In this document: piece after piece, positions 1-13,022 of the stretch
Layout of the letters: each line of letters opens with the position of its first letter
How positions within the stretch are numbered: position 1 is the stretch's first letter
Source: Polyodon spathula
Taxonomy: Eukaryota > Chordata > Actinopteri > Acipenseriformes > Polyodontidae
Length of the DNA stretch: 64,000 nt
Direction of reading: 5' to 3'
NCBI RefSeq assembly: GCF_017654505.1
Contig: NC_054536.1
Location: 32,010,446-32,074,445, forward strand
Notes under the pieces: model-generated
Seen by the model: only the letters and a program-made list of their open reading frames with translations
What the model was told of the DNA's origin: nothing
The model's database searches: none
Made by a program: the position numbers and the translations under genes

Positions 1-1844
1 TTTTTGTAATAAGATAGAGGAATTCGTTTAAGCAACTAATGTAGGTCAAGGAAAATATTATAAGAAGGTCGGTGTTTCACTTAAAAATCAGACATCAGGG
101 CGTCCGGGCTTTTTAATTCCTGCCATCCAGACACAGATGCCAATTCTCGGACTGTCCGGTCATCAAACCTAGACAGGTGGCAACCCTAACTCAGGGAGAC
201 GGTATTGAATTTTCAAATGCTTTGCAACCCCCGTAAACAACAACACACATTCTCCCCATTCACTAACAATGTGACCCGCCCCGTTCCACTTACAAAACAT
301 TTAACGTATAAAAGACAGACGAGACAAACTGAACAGACAGCAAGTCCTGCAACAAAACAATTGTCTGGGTCGTTACAATATATTATTTAATTTGAAAGTA
401 AAAATATATGAAAGCATGAGAACCTTTATGTACAAAAACCTTAACTGATATACAACTGAACAAGAACTGTTAAATATTTATTTTAGCTTCATACAGTATT
501 AAATGGCAGTGTTTATATGATAGTGAAAATAAATAAATACTGAGATAAATAAATACAAAGTCTATGTATTCATTTATGTATTCATTTATTTCAATATTTA
601 TGTTATTGTATTTATTAATTTATGTTTTACTTTTACCAAATATATAGGCTATCCTTCAGCATAGCTAATTCTCAGAAATTAACCACAAATAGCGTTCCTC
701 TCATCAACCAGTATCAAGTGAGGAACCCGTTCTTCCTTGTGCCAATAGGAACCACAATGAGCGTTACACTAACAGGAAACCAAGCTTGTCCAGAGCTCAA
801 GATCAAAATCTCAGAATGAGGATGATGAAGATGAGTGATGGCTCAAAAAATCTCAAAACTATAACAGTCGCAAGAATTCTCAGGTGGATGACTTCGTCTT
901 TCAAAATACTACTTGTCTCAACTAATCGTGTAGCACTGATGTAGCACAACATGCTTTCAAACTGAAGGTTATAGTGTCATCAAATCCTACGCATGCCAGA
1001 CCTTTCTTTATATAAAGAAAGATTTGTTTTGCAAAACAGAAATAAAATCATTTAATATTAATGATATTATAGACATCACAATAAGTGTGTTCCCTAGTAT
1101 ATTTCCATGTTGACAGAATAAGTTAATTGTCATAATACTTGGATGTTCTCTAATATACATGTGCGTGGATAAAAGTGCCTGGGGTCTGTAAAAATACGAC
1201 GGAAGAACAAGAAGGACATTTTTACCTTACATTGGCGACTTATTTCTCTTACTGTATGACAAGTATTAACTTTTGTTTTTACATTCCACCGAAGAGTGTT
1301 GGGAACTACTCATTCAAAGTGGAATGGTGGTTTTGGCTGATTTAGTTTTGCCTCCCCAATACCTCAAAAAAGGTTTATCAAGTATTCCTCTCGATATCAT
1401 TTTCAGACCAAAATATCAACTTTTCTTTATGGATTATATAACTAGATACCAGATAGATATTAAACACATTTGCAGCTGGATTTTGCACTGTAATAATTAG
1501 TTATTATATATTGAATATACAGTATACTGTAGCTTTGCATGATTACAAAGTTTCTTAAGCTACCTACAGTAAAAAATAAAATGTGATGGAAGCTATACAG
1601 AACGTAAATGAATGTCTAGAGCTCTGCACCTTAGTAATGAGCACTAATCAAACACTCCATTCTCAGCTTTCCAGCACTGTCATTACCTGCACAATGAGCT
1701 GTACAGTCTCTATTTAATGCAGTATCAGGGTTAACTCAGAGTGAAGTATATCCCACCTTGTAAGTATAGACATCAGAAAAAAAGATGGCACTCATTGGAA
1801 CAGAGGTATAAAAACACCTACCTGGAATTGCATTGATGGACAGT
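1..1844 (-). other. 3' side of the TSNARE1-like gene (3' UTR and downstream DNA)
   Basis: On the minus strand this follows the stop codon of the last exon, so the first part should be 3' UTR. Several minus-strand AATAAA-type hexamers occur at about 470-620, but none can be singled out as the real polyadenylation signal. The stretch is A+T-rich. Open frames at 205-390, 622-819 and 1273-1500 show no recognisable domain and look like chance. Confidence 0.5.
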
Positions 1845-1940
1845 TCATTTTCTAACTGACACTGCAATAATAATGACAAGAAAAACCAACACGATCACAC
1901 CTGCTAGGGTGAGATAGCACTTCTTTTTCCGGGCTTGTTT
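1845..1940 (-). CDS. tsnare1: TSNARE1-like terminal exon: basic linker, membrane anchor and stop
   Basis: This is the last coding exon of a syntaxin-type tail-anchored SNARE. Seen: a long pyrimidine run ending in CAG at 1941-1943 on the minus strand is a textbook acceptor. After it an open phase-0 frame encodes 31 residues and TGA. It begins with a basic linker (KQARKKK), then a cysteine and about 20 hydrophobic residues (LTLAGVIVLVFLVIIIAV), and ends SVRK. Known: t-SNAREs have a basic juxtamembrane linker and one C-terminal anchor. From memory, TSNARE1 has a cysteine at the start of its anchor and a short basic end, unlike STX7/STX12 tails. The exon joins in phase to 45755..45837. Inferred role: t-SNARE in endosomal membrane fusion. 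Another endosomal syntaxin is the main alternative. Confidence 0.8.
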   Translation of the reverse strand, partial: KQARKKKCYLTLAGVIVLVFLVIIIAVSVRK

Positions 1941-2087
1941 CTGAAAAAAAAAAAAAAAAAAAACATTGGGGAATGTGAACCAAACAATGTGGCAATTGTT
2001 TTACGGCAGGGCACAATAAACAATAATACCCATTGTAGAGGGCATCTGTAGTTCTGGTGGTTAGCAGCTGGTAGGACATTACCTTTC

Positions 2088-3591
2088 TTGTCAACACGCT
2101 CTCTGCTCAAACTCTTGTCTGGTTTTCACCCAGCACACTCCACTGAAACTGCTGCCTCCCTCTTCTATGTCCTAATTCTCCTCAACCTCTCTTCTGCCTT
2201 TGACACAGCTGACCACTCTATTCTCCTTTCCTCCCTTGCTGATCTGGGACTCTCCGGCATTGCTCTTGCCTGCTTTTCCTCCTATCTCTCCGATTGCACA
2301 TACAGGGTGTCCTGGTGTGGCTTACCCTCTGCCTCTTCCTCTCTTTCAACAGGTTCCTGCCCAAAGCTCAGTCCTGGCACCCCTCCTTTTTTCTCTACAC
2401 CTTATCCCTGGGACCTAAAATCTCCTTCCATGGCTTCTCGTATCATTTCTATGTTTATGATGCCCAGATCTTCCTCTCTTTTCCCCCCTCAGATTCCAAT
2501 GTTTCCTCCAATATCTCTATCTGCCTTCTTGTCCATTTTCTCCTGGATGCACTTGCATTATCTTAAACTCAACCTCTCCAAATCAGATCTCCTTTTCTTC
2601 TCCCCTTTTCCTCCCCCACCACTGATCTCTCTATTTCTATTCCTCTTGAATCCACCAGCCTATCTCCCTCCTCATCCACCAAGAACCTCTGTGTCACCCT
2701 TGACCCCTCCCTCTCCTACTCAGCACATCTCTACTCTGACACGCTCCTGTCGCTGCTTCTTCAGCAACATGTGCAGAATTTGACACTCCCTTACAGACCA
2801 CTCCACACAGCTCGTTCAGGCCCTGGAACTGTCTTGCCTTGACTACTGCAACTTCCTCCCGGCCAGCCTGCCTGCCTCTGCTATCTGTCTACTCCAGTTC
2901 ATCCAAAACTCTGCTATCCGCCTTGCCTTTCCTTGCCTTTTCTGCTCCCTTCTATCCCCAGACTTATTTCTCTCTACACCCTCTCTTTCTCCCTCCGCTC
3001 TTCTTCCACTGGCAGATTAGCTGTACCCCCCCTCCTCCCTTGCCCCTCAGGGGTGGAACAACTTTCCCACGGATATCAGAACCCACCTTCCAGCATCTCC
3101 TCAAGACACACCTGTTCAGACAGCATTTGTAAACCTCACAACTATCGACTATACTGGACTATATGGCACCCAACTGTACCAGTACTTGCATCAGCTTGTA
3201 CTCGTACTGAACTGCTCCATACCTTGCCGTATTCTACAACTGCTCTTGATATTAACTATTCACTATATCTTGTACTTGATTTTACTTGTACAGATATCCA
3301 TATTCAAGATTATGGTAACTGCTCTTGTTTGAAATTTTTCTTATCCATTTATCGTACTTACTATGTCCTCTTAATGGACTTTACTCGTATAAGCAAATAC
3401 TAAAAGTTAACTGCTCTTAGTCAAACACACTGTTAAAATGTAATTGCATACTGTATTCTTTAATTTGATCTTATTTTTTTTTTACTGATTTGATTGTACT
3501 TTGTAACTGCTCTTAACTGTACTGTGATATTTTGTATTGTGATATTTTGCAATAATAGTAAGTCACCCTGTATAACGGAATCTGCTAATAA

Positions 3592-3593
<2 letters not shown>
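2088..3593 (+). mobile_element. L2-type LINE fragment (reverse transcriptase to 3' tail)
   Basis: A 5'-truncated non-LTR retrotransposon. Seen: the frame opening near 2100 reads the start of an RT palm (LNLSSAFDTADHSILL, then SSYLSDCTYRVSW). After frameshifts another frame continues with SLYTLSLG-like text and a degraded catalytic box (YVYDAQ where this family has Y-A-D-D). C-terminal text follows around 2930-3150, including KTHLF/HTCSDS-type residues. The 3' end at 3565-3593 (gtcaccctgtataacgg, then ctgctaataa) is the L2/Maui-type tail and runs into an AAT microsatellite. Several shifts and stops make it dead. Assignment to L2/Maui rather than a near relative is from recalled family features. 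Confidence 0.8.
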
Positions 3594-3661
<68 letters not shown>

Positions 3662-3662
3662 T
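3594..3662 (+). repeat. (AAT)n microsatellite at the L2 LINE tail
   Basis: An almost pure AAT tract of about 69 bases immediately follows the LINE 3' end. LINEs of this group end in short simple repeats used during target-primed reverse transcription, so this is the element's own expanded tail. Confidence 0.9.
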
Positions 3663-4723
3663 CTTAACCCTTAGGAATGTTAGTACTGCGATTTTTTTGG
3701 GGGGGGGGTGGGGGGAGACTGGTCGGGTACCCTACTGTCCCCAATTGTACGTCATGTTTACAATGAAGCAGCATTCAAGTAAAAGTTGAGTTGATTTGAG
3801 TAAGAAAGATCCCGTCAGGGTAAAATTAATTGACATGTGCAATTAAAAATAAATAAATAAAAAATCACATGCAAGATTAAATACATTTTTTAATAATGAA
3901 GATCAATCAAGCAAATTCTAAAATTAGTCCAAAAATGTTGCTTGGCATGCCTAAAAAAAAAAAAAATGTTGGTGTTAAATCTTAAATTGTGTGATTAGAA
4001 ATTGTCGCATTTAAGTAAAGGTTTGTAAATGAACAAGTAACATTTCTGATTGATTTTTAAATGTCTACTCAGACATACTGACCAGACAGTTACCTTATGG
4101 TCATAACTTGATCTACCTTTTTGTTGTTCAATTCTGCATATGCTGCACTTTAGATGTGGGCATGAAAATAAAAATATGCATTAGTGCATTTACATACTGG
4201 TGCTGAAGTGGCACTTGGGTCTCTGTTCACTTTAGGTTGAAGAGATGAGTTTTAATAGTTGAGAATGCAGACTTGGATGAAGGTAACTGATGATTTTGGC
4301 ATATTATTGCATTAATTAATTACACACAATTATCATAGTTTTTGTTATTTGGTACTTTTTAAAAGAATCTTCAAGTATAGTGGCACCATAATTAAACTGT
4401 AGGCCACACTTCCTTGTAACCTCCACCGTCAGCCATAACGATTAAACTCTCAATAGTATTCCATTAAGAAATGCTAAAATAAACATAATAAATTAAATGA
4501 CAAATGTTTTGACAAAAGGTCTTTGGTGATATCTTAAGTGTGAAATGTTTGAACATGCTATTTGAAATCATGGTTGTGTTCATTAAAGTGTAGGTCTAGA
4601 CACCCAGTGCTGGCAGTCACTGTCCTCTCAGTGCGTTTCATTTACTGATCGATAAGCAAATTCTTTTCCACATCCAACACTGTACGAGACACATAGGGTA
4701 AAAAAAAAATATGATTCTTGGAC
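3663..4723. other. Intronic DNA without a recognised feature
   Basis: A+T-rich non-coding sequence. It begins with a G-rich patch (about 3698-3717) just after the LINE tail. No open frame with domain content is visible up to the piggyBac remnant. Confidence 0.6.
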
Positions 4724-5640
4724 ATTGTCATTGGAGGAATTAGAATCATTGCAATCCTGTATGTTTGCGGTGCGTATGGGGGCAAAAGCCTTTATGTGGA
4801 GAGCTTCTGCTCAACTCAGTGGGGCATTCCTTTTTTGCAATGAGACAATGTCACGCAACTGTTATCATGAAATTTTGCAATTCTGTGTTTTGATTGTAGT
4901 GAAAGTAGAAGCGAATGCCTGGAGACAGTCAAATTCACCCTGACATCAGATATTTGGAATGGCTTTATTGGAAACAACATTGCCTGCCATAAGTCTGAAG
5001 AGAACATCACCGTCGATGAGCTGCTGTTTACTACAAAAGCACACTGTCGCTGGACCCAATATATGTCTAACAAACCAGACAAGTTTGGGATAGAACTCTG
5101 GCTGGCAGCAACCTAATCAGTGGTTTCCCATACCTAGGCAAGGATGAAACTCGACCAGCTGGTCAGAGCCTGAGGGACACTGTTGTACTTAGGCTCCTGG
5201 AGCCGTATGTCTGGAAGTGGAGAAATGTCACCACCGACAATTTCTTTACTTCTCTCCATTTGGCCAGGGAATTTGAAAAAACAAGCCTGGTAGGAACTGT
5301 GAACAAGGTGAGAAGAGAGCTGCCTCCATCGGCACAAGCTTTGCAGTCACCACTGCACTGTGCTATACTATTCAAACACAATGACTGTGCGACGCTTAAT
5401 GTGTACAAGTGCAAGCCGAGGAAGAACATGGTGATTTTAAGCTTCCTTCAGAGCACAGTTTCTATGCCACTAAATATGGTGTAGACATTTTAGATCAGAT
5501 GGTACGGCAATACTCGATGAAAGGCGGGTCTCGTGGTTGGCCTGTCGCCATCTTCTACAATGTTCTGGACTTGGCAGCGATTAATGCATTTGTTTTATAT
5601 AAGGAATGACAAAGGAGAAAATAAAAGGAAATGTTTTTTT
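4724..5640 (+). pseudogene. piggyBac (PGBD4-like) transposase, degraded
   Basis: Remnant of a cut-and-paste piggyBac transposase. Seen in order, across shifting frames: an N-terminal block (SLEELESL, later ETMSRNCYHEIL, 4728-4890); a core block (SDIWNGFIGNNIAC, then ENITVDELLF and SNKPDKFGIELWLA, 4945-5115); GFPYLGKDETRPAGQSL (5120-5170); TTDNFFTSLHLA (5230-5265); SLVGTVNKVRRELPPSA (5285-5335); and YGVDILDQM followed by GGSRGWPVAIFYNVLDLAA (5475-5580). The three expected catalytic aspartates are still encoded at about 5015, 5236 and 5484. Stops (for example near 5113) and frameshifts break the frame, and the C-terminal cysteine-rich domain and the terminal repeats were not found. The piggyBac assignment is strong; the subfamily is tentative. 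Confidence 0.85.
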
Positions 5641-5852
5641 TTTTTTTAAATAAATAAAAAATGGAGGTTGTAAAAGTTCTGTTAAAATGACTGAAAAATA
5701 TATATTTCTTATCTCTCTTTTATTCTGTCAGAAACCGAGCAAAAGCTGTCGCATTATGCCAAGGCAGGCTGCTGCCTTTAAATCCTGGTGTGCTACAAAG
5801 CGAGGCAAGCAATTCATCTTCTTATCAGAGAAGCAAAACAGGCTTTCTGTGT

Positions 5853-5854
<2 letters not shown>

Positions 5855-5927
<73 letters not shown>

Positions 5928-5941
5928 GAGAGAGAGAGAGA
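5855..5941. repeat. (AG)n microsatellite
   Basis: About 87 bases of AG dinucleotide with one GT interruption near 5924. The Arg-Glu and Ser-Leu open frames on the two strands here are translations of this repeat, not genes. Confidence 0.97.
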
Positions 5942-6937
5942 AACTGCTGTCTAGTAATTTCCCGTTTAAACGTTCCACTCCACAACAATTTGCATAAGAA
6001 GTCTTGGGTCCATGATAAGAAGATTGGTAATTTTCAAAGGCTCAGTAGGGATTGGGAATTAAAAGCTTCTCTGCACTATCTTTACGCTTGCAGCTGTACG
6101 CCTCAGATTTCTCTCTCTCTCTTTTTGTTGAAGTATGTGCCTAATAAATGTTCTCTCTCTTTCTGTCAGGGAATGAAGCTGGCTTCTCTTCCACATTTCT
6201 CAGTATTAAGTATTAAGTGAAGAGCAAAGGACGTGGATTACAAAGGCTGTTACATCTGTTTGGCTTAATTCTTGCAGAAGACTTCAGTTTTACTTATTCA
6301 GTGTGAACTAACAGCTCCAAAACCCTGTCTGTCTGTCCACAGTTAATGTCTGTGAAAGGTGAGAGAGCAGCTGGAGATTGAAGCTATCCCTCTGTCCATC
6401 TGTCCACTAGGCTTGAAAACCATTGGTAGTTTAGTATGTATTGTATTCATTTTTAACAGGACTAAATGTAAAAAAATGCTTTCTGTCCTTACACTCCATG
6501 CAGTATCTCACAAAACAAGAGTCATGAAGGTCACTATGCCACAGGAAAACTAAGTGACGTATTGTACACGGGTTGTGAGAAACCTTTAACATCCAGGTCA
6601 AGGTCACAGAAGATTAGATTCAGGGATTCACTACATATCAACTTTTGAGTTACACAGTTAGTTACCAGTTTGGTTTCTTATTGTGTTTGAAGTAAATCCG
6701 TGAAGCAGGAATAGGTGATGGTATCCATCAAAAACAGGCCGGTCCTTTGATTTCACCTTTGTCAGTAGCAGTTAATCTGATTTGGAGACGTGATTTGTAC
6801 TAATGCACTTTTTTGGTACACACTTGGCTTTATTTTCAGTCAAAAATGTTAAGTATGTCATGCCTGCCTTCTTTTGCAAGACTAATGCAGATGCTTTGAT
6901 CTTGTCTGTGTAAGCAATGGTTTAATATAACAGATAA
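5942..6937. other. Intronic DNA without a recognised feature
   Basis: Non-coding sequence with short CT-rich patches (about 6108-6122 and 6152-6165). No recognisable coding, RNA or transposon signal up to the CR1 start. Confidence 0.55.
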
Positions 6938-9784
6938 GACAACCATTAAATGTATTTATCTAAATGCTAGAAGTATCAGAAACAAAATTCTAGAACTTGA
7001 AGCTACTGCACTAACAGGTAACTATGATGTGATAGGTGTTACAGAAACGTGGTTGTCTGAGAGTGATGGGGACTAATATAATATTTGTGGGTATACACTG
7101 TATAGGAAAGACAGGCAGGACAGAAGAGGAGGAGGGGTAGCACTATACATAAGAAACAGTCTTGAAGCCCAGGTGTTAAACCCGGACAAAGAAAATAAAA
7201 CCGGATCAATATGGGTCAGAATAATGGACAAAAATTCAAAGGGCATAATAATAGGAGCATGCTATAGACCGCCAGATTCAGATGGTGAGCACAATAATCT
7301 GTTATACAATGACATTAGAAATGTATGTAGCAAAGGAGAAGCCATACTAATGGGGGATTTCAACTTCCCCCAAATAAAATGGGAAAACCCGGTGGGTAGC
7401 ACGAAGGATGAAATAGAAATGGTGGAAATGACAAATGACTGCTTCTTAACACAATTTGTCAAGGCACCGACTAGAGGGGAGGCATGCCTTGATTTAGTCT
7501 TTTCAAATAACGAAGATAGAATAACTAAAACAGAGGTCAGAGAACCACTGGCAAACTCAGACCATAACATGGTCTCATTTGAAGTGTTTTTTAAAACCCC
7601 AAAAGTAATGACTAAAGCTAAGGTTTACTATTTTAGAAAAGCAAACTATGAAGGTATGAAACAAAGACTAACAGAAGTAGATTGAAGTAAAATAGAGAAA
7701 ACACCCACAGAAGAAGGATGGTTGTTCTTCAAAAATGTAGTACTAGAGGCACAAAACAATTATATCCCTAAAGTAGACAAATCTAAATGTAAAACTAAAT
7801 TGCCAAAATGGTTTAATAGATCAATTAAAAAAAATATTCAGCGAAAAAAGGCACTTTACAGAGCATTAAAAAAGGACCAAAAAGAAAGTACGCAGAAAGA
7901 GTACACAGAACTGCAAACGCAAGTCAAAAAGGAAGTTAGAAAGGCCAAGAGAGAAATAGAAATGAACATTGCTAAGGGAGCTAAAACCAATTCCAAAATG
8001 TTTTTCCAATATTACAACAGCAAGAGAACATTCAAAGAGGAGATTAAATGTTTAAGAGATACAAATGGCAAAATCGTAGATGAAGAAAAAAAAAATAGCA
8101 AATATATTAAATGATTACTTTTCACAAGTTTTTACAAAGGAAGATACTGACAACATGCCCCACATGTCATCCAGTTCCTATCCAGTTTTAAATAACTTTA
8201 GCATAACTGAGGCAGAAGTGTTAAAGGGACTAGGAGCTCTTAAAATAAACAAATCCCCTGGGCTGGATGAGATCCTCCCAGTAGTACTCAAAGAAATGAA
8301 AGAAGTAATTTACAAACCGCTAACCAAGATCATGCAGCAGTCTCTTGACACAGGGGTGGTACCGACAGACTGGAAAATTGCAAACGTAATACCGATCCAC
8401 AAAAAGGGAAACAAAACTGAACCAGGTAACTACAGACCAGTAAGCCTGACTTCTATTATATGCAAACTTATGGAAACTATAATAAGATCCAAAATGGAAA
8501 ATTACCTATATGGTAACAGGGTCCTGGGAGACAGTCAACATGGTTTTAGGAAAGGGAGATCGTGTCTAACTAACTTGCTTGATTTTTTTGAGGATGCAAC
8601 ATCGATAATGGATAATTGCAAAGCATATGACATGGTTTATTTAGATTTCCAGAAAGCTTTTGACAAAGTCCCACACAAAAGATTAATTCTCAAACTGAAC
8701 GCAGTTGGGATTCAAGGAAACACATGTACATGGATTAGGGAGTGGTTAACATGTAGAAAACAGAAAGTACTGATTAGAGGAAAAACCTCAGAATGGAGTG
8801 TGGTAACCAGCGGTGTACCACAGGGATCAGTATTAGGTCCTCTGCTATTCCTAATCTACATTAATGATTTAGATTCTGGTATAGTAAGCAAACTTGTTAA
8901 ATTTGCAGAGGACACAAAAGTAGGAGGAGTGGCAAACACTGTTGCAGCAGCAAAGGTCATTCAAAATGATCTAGACAAGATTCAGAACTGGGCAGACACA
9001 TGGCAAATGACATTTAATAGAGAAAAGTGTAAGGTACTGCACGCAGGAAATAAAAATGTACATTATAAATATCATATGGGAGATACTGAAATTGGAGAAG
9101 TAATCTATGAAAAAGACCTATGAGGTTTTGTTGACTCAGAAATGTCTTCATCTAGACAATGTGGGGAAGCTATAAAAAAGGCTAACAAGATGCTTGGATA
9201 CATTATGAAAAGTGTTGAATTTAAATCGAGGGAAGTAATGTTAAAACTGTACAATGCACTAGTAAGACCTCATCTTGAATATTGTGTGCAGTTCTGGTCA
9301 CCTCGCTATAAAAAAGATATTGCTGCTCTAGAAAGAGTGCAAAGAAGAGTGACCAGAATTATTCCGGGCTTAAAAGGCATGTCATATGCAGACAGGCTAA
9401 AAGAATTGAATCTGTTCAGTCTTGAACAAAGAAGACTACGTGGTGACCTAATTCAAGCATTCAAAATTCTAAAAGGTATTGACAGTGTCGACCCAAGGGA
9501 CTTTTTCAGCCTGAAAAAAGAAACAAGGACCAGGGGTCACAAATGGAAATTAGACAAAAAGGCATTCAGAACAGAAAATAGGAGGCACTTTTTTACACAG
9601 AGAATTGTGAGGGTCTGGAATCAACTCCCCAGTAATGTTGTTGAAGCTGACACCCTGGGATCCTTCAAGAAGCTGCTTGATGAGATTCTGGGATCAATAA
9701 GCTACTAACAACCAAACGAGCAAGATGGGCCGAATGGCCTCCTCTCGTTTGTAAACTTTCTTATGTTCTTATGTTCTTATGTTC
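6938..9784 (+). mobile_element. CR1-clade LINE, copy 1 (about 2.85 kb, 5'-truncated)
   Basis: A non-LTR retrotransposon keeping the endonuclease, RT and C-terminal regions. It begins within the endonuclease N-terminus (IKCIYLNARSIRNK) and ends in the CR1-type 3' terminus (gatgggccgaatggcctcct) followed by tandem copies of an 8-base unit (ttatgttc, 9760-9784). Tandem octamers are characteristic of CR1 3' ends. It is nearly identical to copy 2 over the shared region, which suggests recent activity of one source family. Target duplications were not identified. Confidence 0.93.
6944..9708 (+). pseudogene. CR1 ORF2: endonuclease, reverse transcriptase and C-terminal domain, broken
   Basis: Replication protein of copy 1. 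Seen: an apurinic-type endonuclease (ACYRPP near 7255, MGDFNFPQIKWEN near 7350, SDHNMV near 7560); a linker; RT motifs (NYRPVSLTS near 8430, QHGFRKGRSCLTN near 8540, YLDFQKAFDKVPHKR near 8640, GVPQGSVLGPLLF near 8815); the catalytic box changed to FAED (about 8902); and the C-terminal part (VRPHLEYCVQFWSP near 9265, RRLRGDLIQAFKILKG near 9430). Breaks: a stop near 7075, TGA replacing a Trp codon at about 7683, one extra A in the A-run near 8087, and a shift with a stop near 9121. The altered catalytic box alone should abolish activity. Confidence 0.92.
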
Positions 9785-10168
9785 CTAATACAAGACTCAG
9801 ATTATAGTGTGTTCAAGAACAAACAACGAATTATAACTAACTGACCTGACACAGACAGCTGCAGGACAATAAATACAAGAATATGCATCGCTGTACATTA
9901 CACCTGCCTCCAGCACTCTTTTCACAAGGCAGTCTATCTTGTAAACACATCTTCAAGTGAACATGAGCAGTATCACCCTTTTCCACATCATTCTGTTCCT
10001 AACTGTGCACCAACCACAGCAGGTGCTGGATTCAGCTTGTGGCTCTCTGCTGCAGTGCCTGCTAACACTTTTCAAAACTCTATACATTGGGTATTAACTC
10101 TCTGCCTGCAAATGGGGAGTATCAGGCTGTGCGAGAGGAAGATGTTGAGTAAAACACTAGGAACTTAG
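9785..10168. other. Spacer between CR1 copy 1 and a SINE
   Basis: Non-coding. No recognisable feature. Confidence 0.5.
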
Positions 10169-10590
10169 GGTCCCAGAGTGGCTCACCTGGTAGAAGCGCA
10201 GCCGTGTGGTGCGCAGGGTGAGTCATACAGTGCAGGTTCGCATCCTGGCTGTGCAAAGTAGACCTGTCTTCGTTGGGGGCTCCAAAGGGAGCGTTGCATT
10301 GGCTCTGAGGGAGTCAAAACTGGCAAAGACTGTGTCTACTTATCACACTACAGCGAACCCTGCTGGCCAGGCGCCCAGTGAACTCAAAGCAACTGCAGGG
10401 CTGACCCCCAGATGTCAGTAGCTCGTTTACATCTGCTCCCAAGTTCCTAGGTGAAAAAGGAAGCTGGCTTGGTTGTGGGATCCGAGGATTCACACTGAGC
10501 CTTCAGGCCTCATGAGCCGTGTGGGAAATTGCTGCAGTGAGGGGAAAAGCAAATGTGCATTCCAAATTTAGATAAAATAAGGTAAAATAA
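10169..10590 (+). mobile_element. tRNA-derived SINE
   Basis: Seen: a tRNA-like head with an A-box-like block (agtggctcacctgg, 10177-10190) and a B-box (GGTTCGCATCC, 10235-10245) about 45 bases further on, which is the usual RNA polymerase III promoter spacing. A body of about 300 bases and an A-rich end (about 10570-10605) follow. The 71-residue frame at 10206-10421 is a by-product. Exact ends and family name cannot be given; no target duplication was located. Confidence 0.75.
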
Positions 10591-12672
10591 TAAGAAAGAA
10601 AAAAAAAAACACCAGGAACTTTTCTGCTGCACATCCGAGTAACATTTTAGCAAACAGAAACTTATTCTTATATATTTATAAAGTTGCATATTTTGAAGAC
10701 CATAAAATAGCTGGAACTGTTGTGTTACTTCCGCTAGAATCAGCTTGCATACAATAATAAACGTCATTATCTGCTGATTAGGAAGTTTAAAGGCATGACG
10801 GCTAACAGACTGTCCTCTGGTTTGGTCTTCTGCAGTTATAAATACTCAACCAAAGAAACAGATGTTCATTCCAACAGAACAATGTAATTTTAAATCAATC
10901 TATGGCCAGTCAAACATTTATTATTCATTGCCTGTTAAAATAAAAAGGTAAAGAACATGGCTAGTTCAGCTATAGGTGCAGCTAATTCGGTAGCCGTTTA
11001 TACCTTTCACATCAGTCACTAGTGGAATGTGTTTGTGGATTATTTTATCAGCTGAATTCCTTTATAAAAAGGTATGTGTCCTCGGTAGGCTATTCTTAAA
11101 ATACTTCTTAAAAAAAGCAAGATATTCCCCATGCTTGCAAATGGATTTATATAGGCAATGTAACAATAGGCAGGATTTAAAAAAAACAGTGTTATTGTAT
11201 CATACACATGGTATAGTAAGAAGAGCTTTAGTAGCAAGTGATTTTCAAACGAAATGTGTTCATTAAATCAACCCTTTAATGCTTTGAAACTGAGTCGATA
11301 AGGCCGTTAACGCATTTCTCATTAAAAAGCTTAATTGTCGCAGGTCACACACATCACTTCCTGTCTGAATGACTTGATAAGGGGAACTCCTTAATCAAAA
11401 TGCATGTTAATGAGATCAAGCAAAACGAATGGAAGCATAATTCATTGTTATGGAAACTACTAAGCGTACAGGGAGACTCTTGCACGAGCAGCAGCCAAAT
11501 GGAAATAAAAAAATAATGGGAATCTTTATTTTGTTTTTATTTAGAACACTTCACATATAAAATGCTGATTTACGATTATCTGGCATGTGGGTAAAAATCA
11601 GACGACACAGATTAAAAAAAAAATAAACCCCATTAGTTATTTACCCTCAATTGGGGGGATATTTTGTCACGTCTTACTATATACAACTCTTAACATGCAT
11701 TTTGCAATTTATTTTAGGTAAAAAAAAAAAAAAAAATGTAAGTCATCTCTGTAAGTATATTGTTTGTAATATATTTTCATGTGACATGTACATTTATTTG
11801 TTTGTAATATATTTTCTTATGTTGACATTTACTTTTGTATGTATTTTAGTATGTACGATTGTAGGCTATAAATACATATCTTTCAAGTGCCATTCATGTT
11901 TGTAGTTGTTAGTTGTTATACATGTATATCATGTATGTTACACTTCATTATATACTTAAGCTAATAAAATTACAATAGAACTGCCAGTACACAATTTGTT
12001 TATAATTAATTGTTCAGTGAATTCCTCTAATCATACATTTTCTGTGGTCATCTTTGCTCGCCTCAATGATAAATAAACTCAACATGATTAGAAGTAGCCA
12101 CCGAACATTTTATCTGCATATAAACGTGTGAAGGTAAAAGCGTACATTGTACATACAGTGTGGAGGGAGTGTGACAACATTACAAATGTGTGTAGGCAAA
12201 ATTCATGTTGATCTCAATCACATTCCTAGTACATCGCTGTGTGTCCTTGATGCCTGTTCTTCATTCTGGTGTGGATCAAACACAGTGTAAAAAGCCAAGG
12301 ACACATTGCAAATCCATAATCACCTAAGGAAACTTTATTGTAACAGCTACTATGCCGTTTTCTATACCGATATTTCAGTTGTATAATTCAAATAACAACT
12401 ACAGCAGATGTCAGCTGTCATATAATGTATGTATGCAGAATTCAAATAGGCTACATTTGCATTGATAATTTCTTGGTAGTAACATTACACTGGGAGCAAA
12501 TAGCGGTATATCATTTTAGCAATACAATATATGTTCCATAAGGTTACAAATGAATAGTTAAAATAACTGAATAAATCTTATTCATAACCACAAGTATAGA
12601 AAAGTCTAAAATATTTAAATAATTACAAATATTGAATTTTCAAGGTAGTCTGTAAGGAATTAAACCTTGTAC

Positions 12673-12715
<43 letters not shown>

Positions 12716-13017
12716 GTGTCGACATCAGAAAAGTGGTCTATTAGATGTCTGTTTCAAGGTGAGTTATACACTCTTTTGTTAATTAAAACCCTCTTTTTCC
12801 ATGTGCAAATTAACTCCTGATAAATTACGACAATTAACACGGATTTGCCTTTAAATTCCCACACAGATGAAAGAAATAGTCGCAAGAACCACTGCTCGTT
12901 AAAATATTAACATGTTGAAACTGGGACATATAGTACTTATAAAGCTCCCATGCTTGCACTGTATTTTTTTTTTCCTAAAAGTAAAAACAAACTGTCTGAT
13001 AATGTTATAAAACAATG
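10591..13017. other. A+T-rich intronic DNA
   Basis: No recognised gene or transposon. Small frames at 11027-11266 and 11651-11905 have low-complexity, A+T-driven composition and no domain. The stretch contains the CT microsatellite listed separately. Confidence 0.55.
12677..12712. repeat. (CT)n microsatellite
   Basis: About 18 perfect CT units. Confidence 0.97.
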
Positions 13018-13022
13018 GAAGT

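Noticed and set aside
5728..5997. Arg-Glu repeat and Ser-Leu repeat proteins
   Set aside because: Translations of the (AG)n microsatellite.
10235..10245. tRNA gene
   Set aside because: A- and B-box-like blocks are present but the cloverleaf does not close and a 300-base body follows; it is a SINE.
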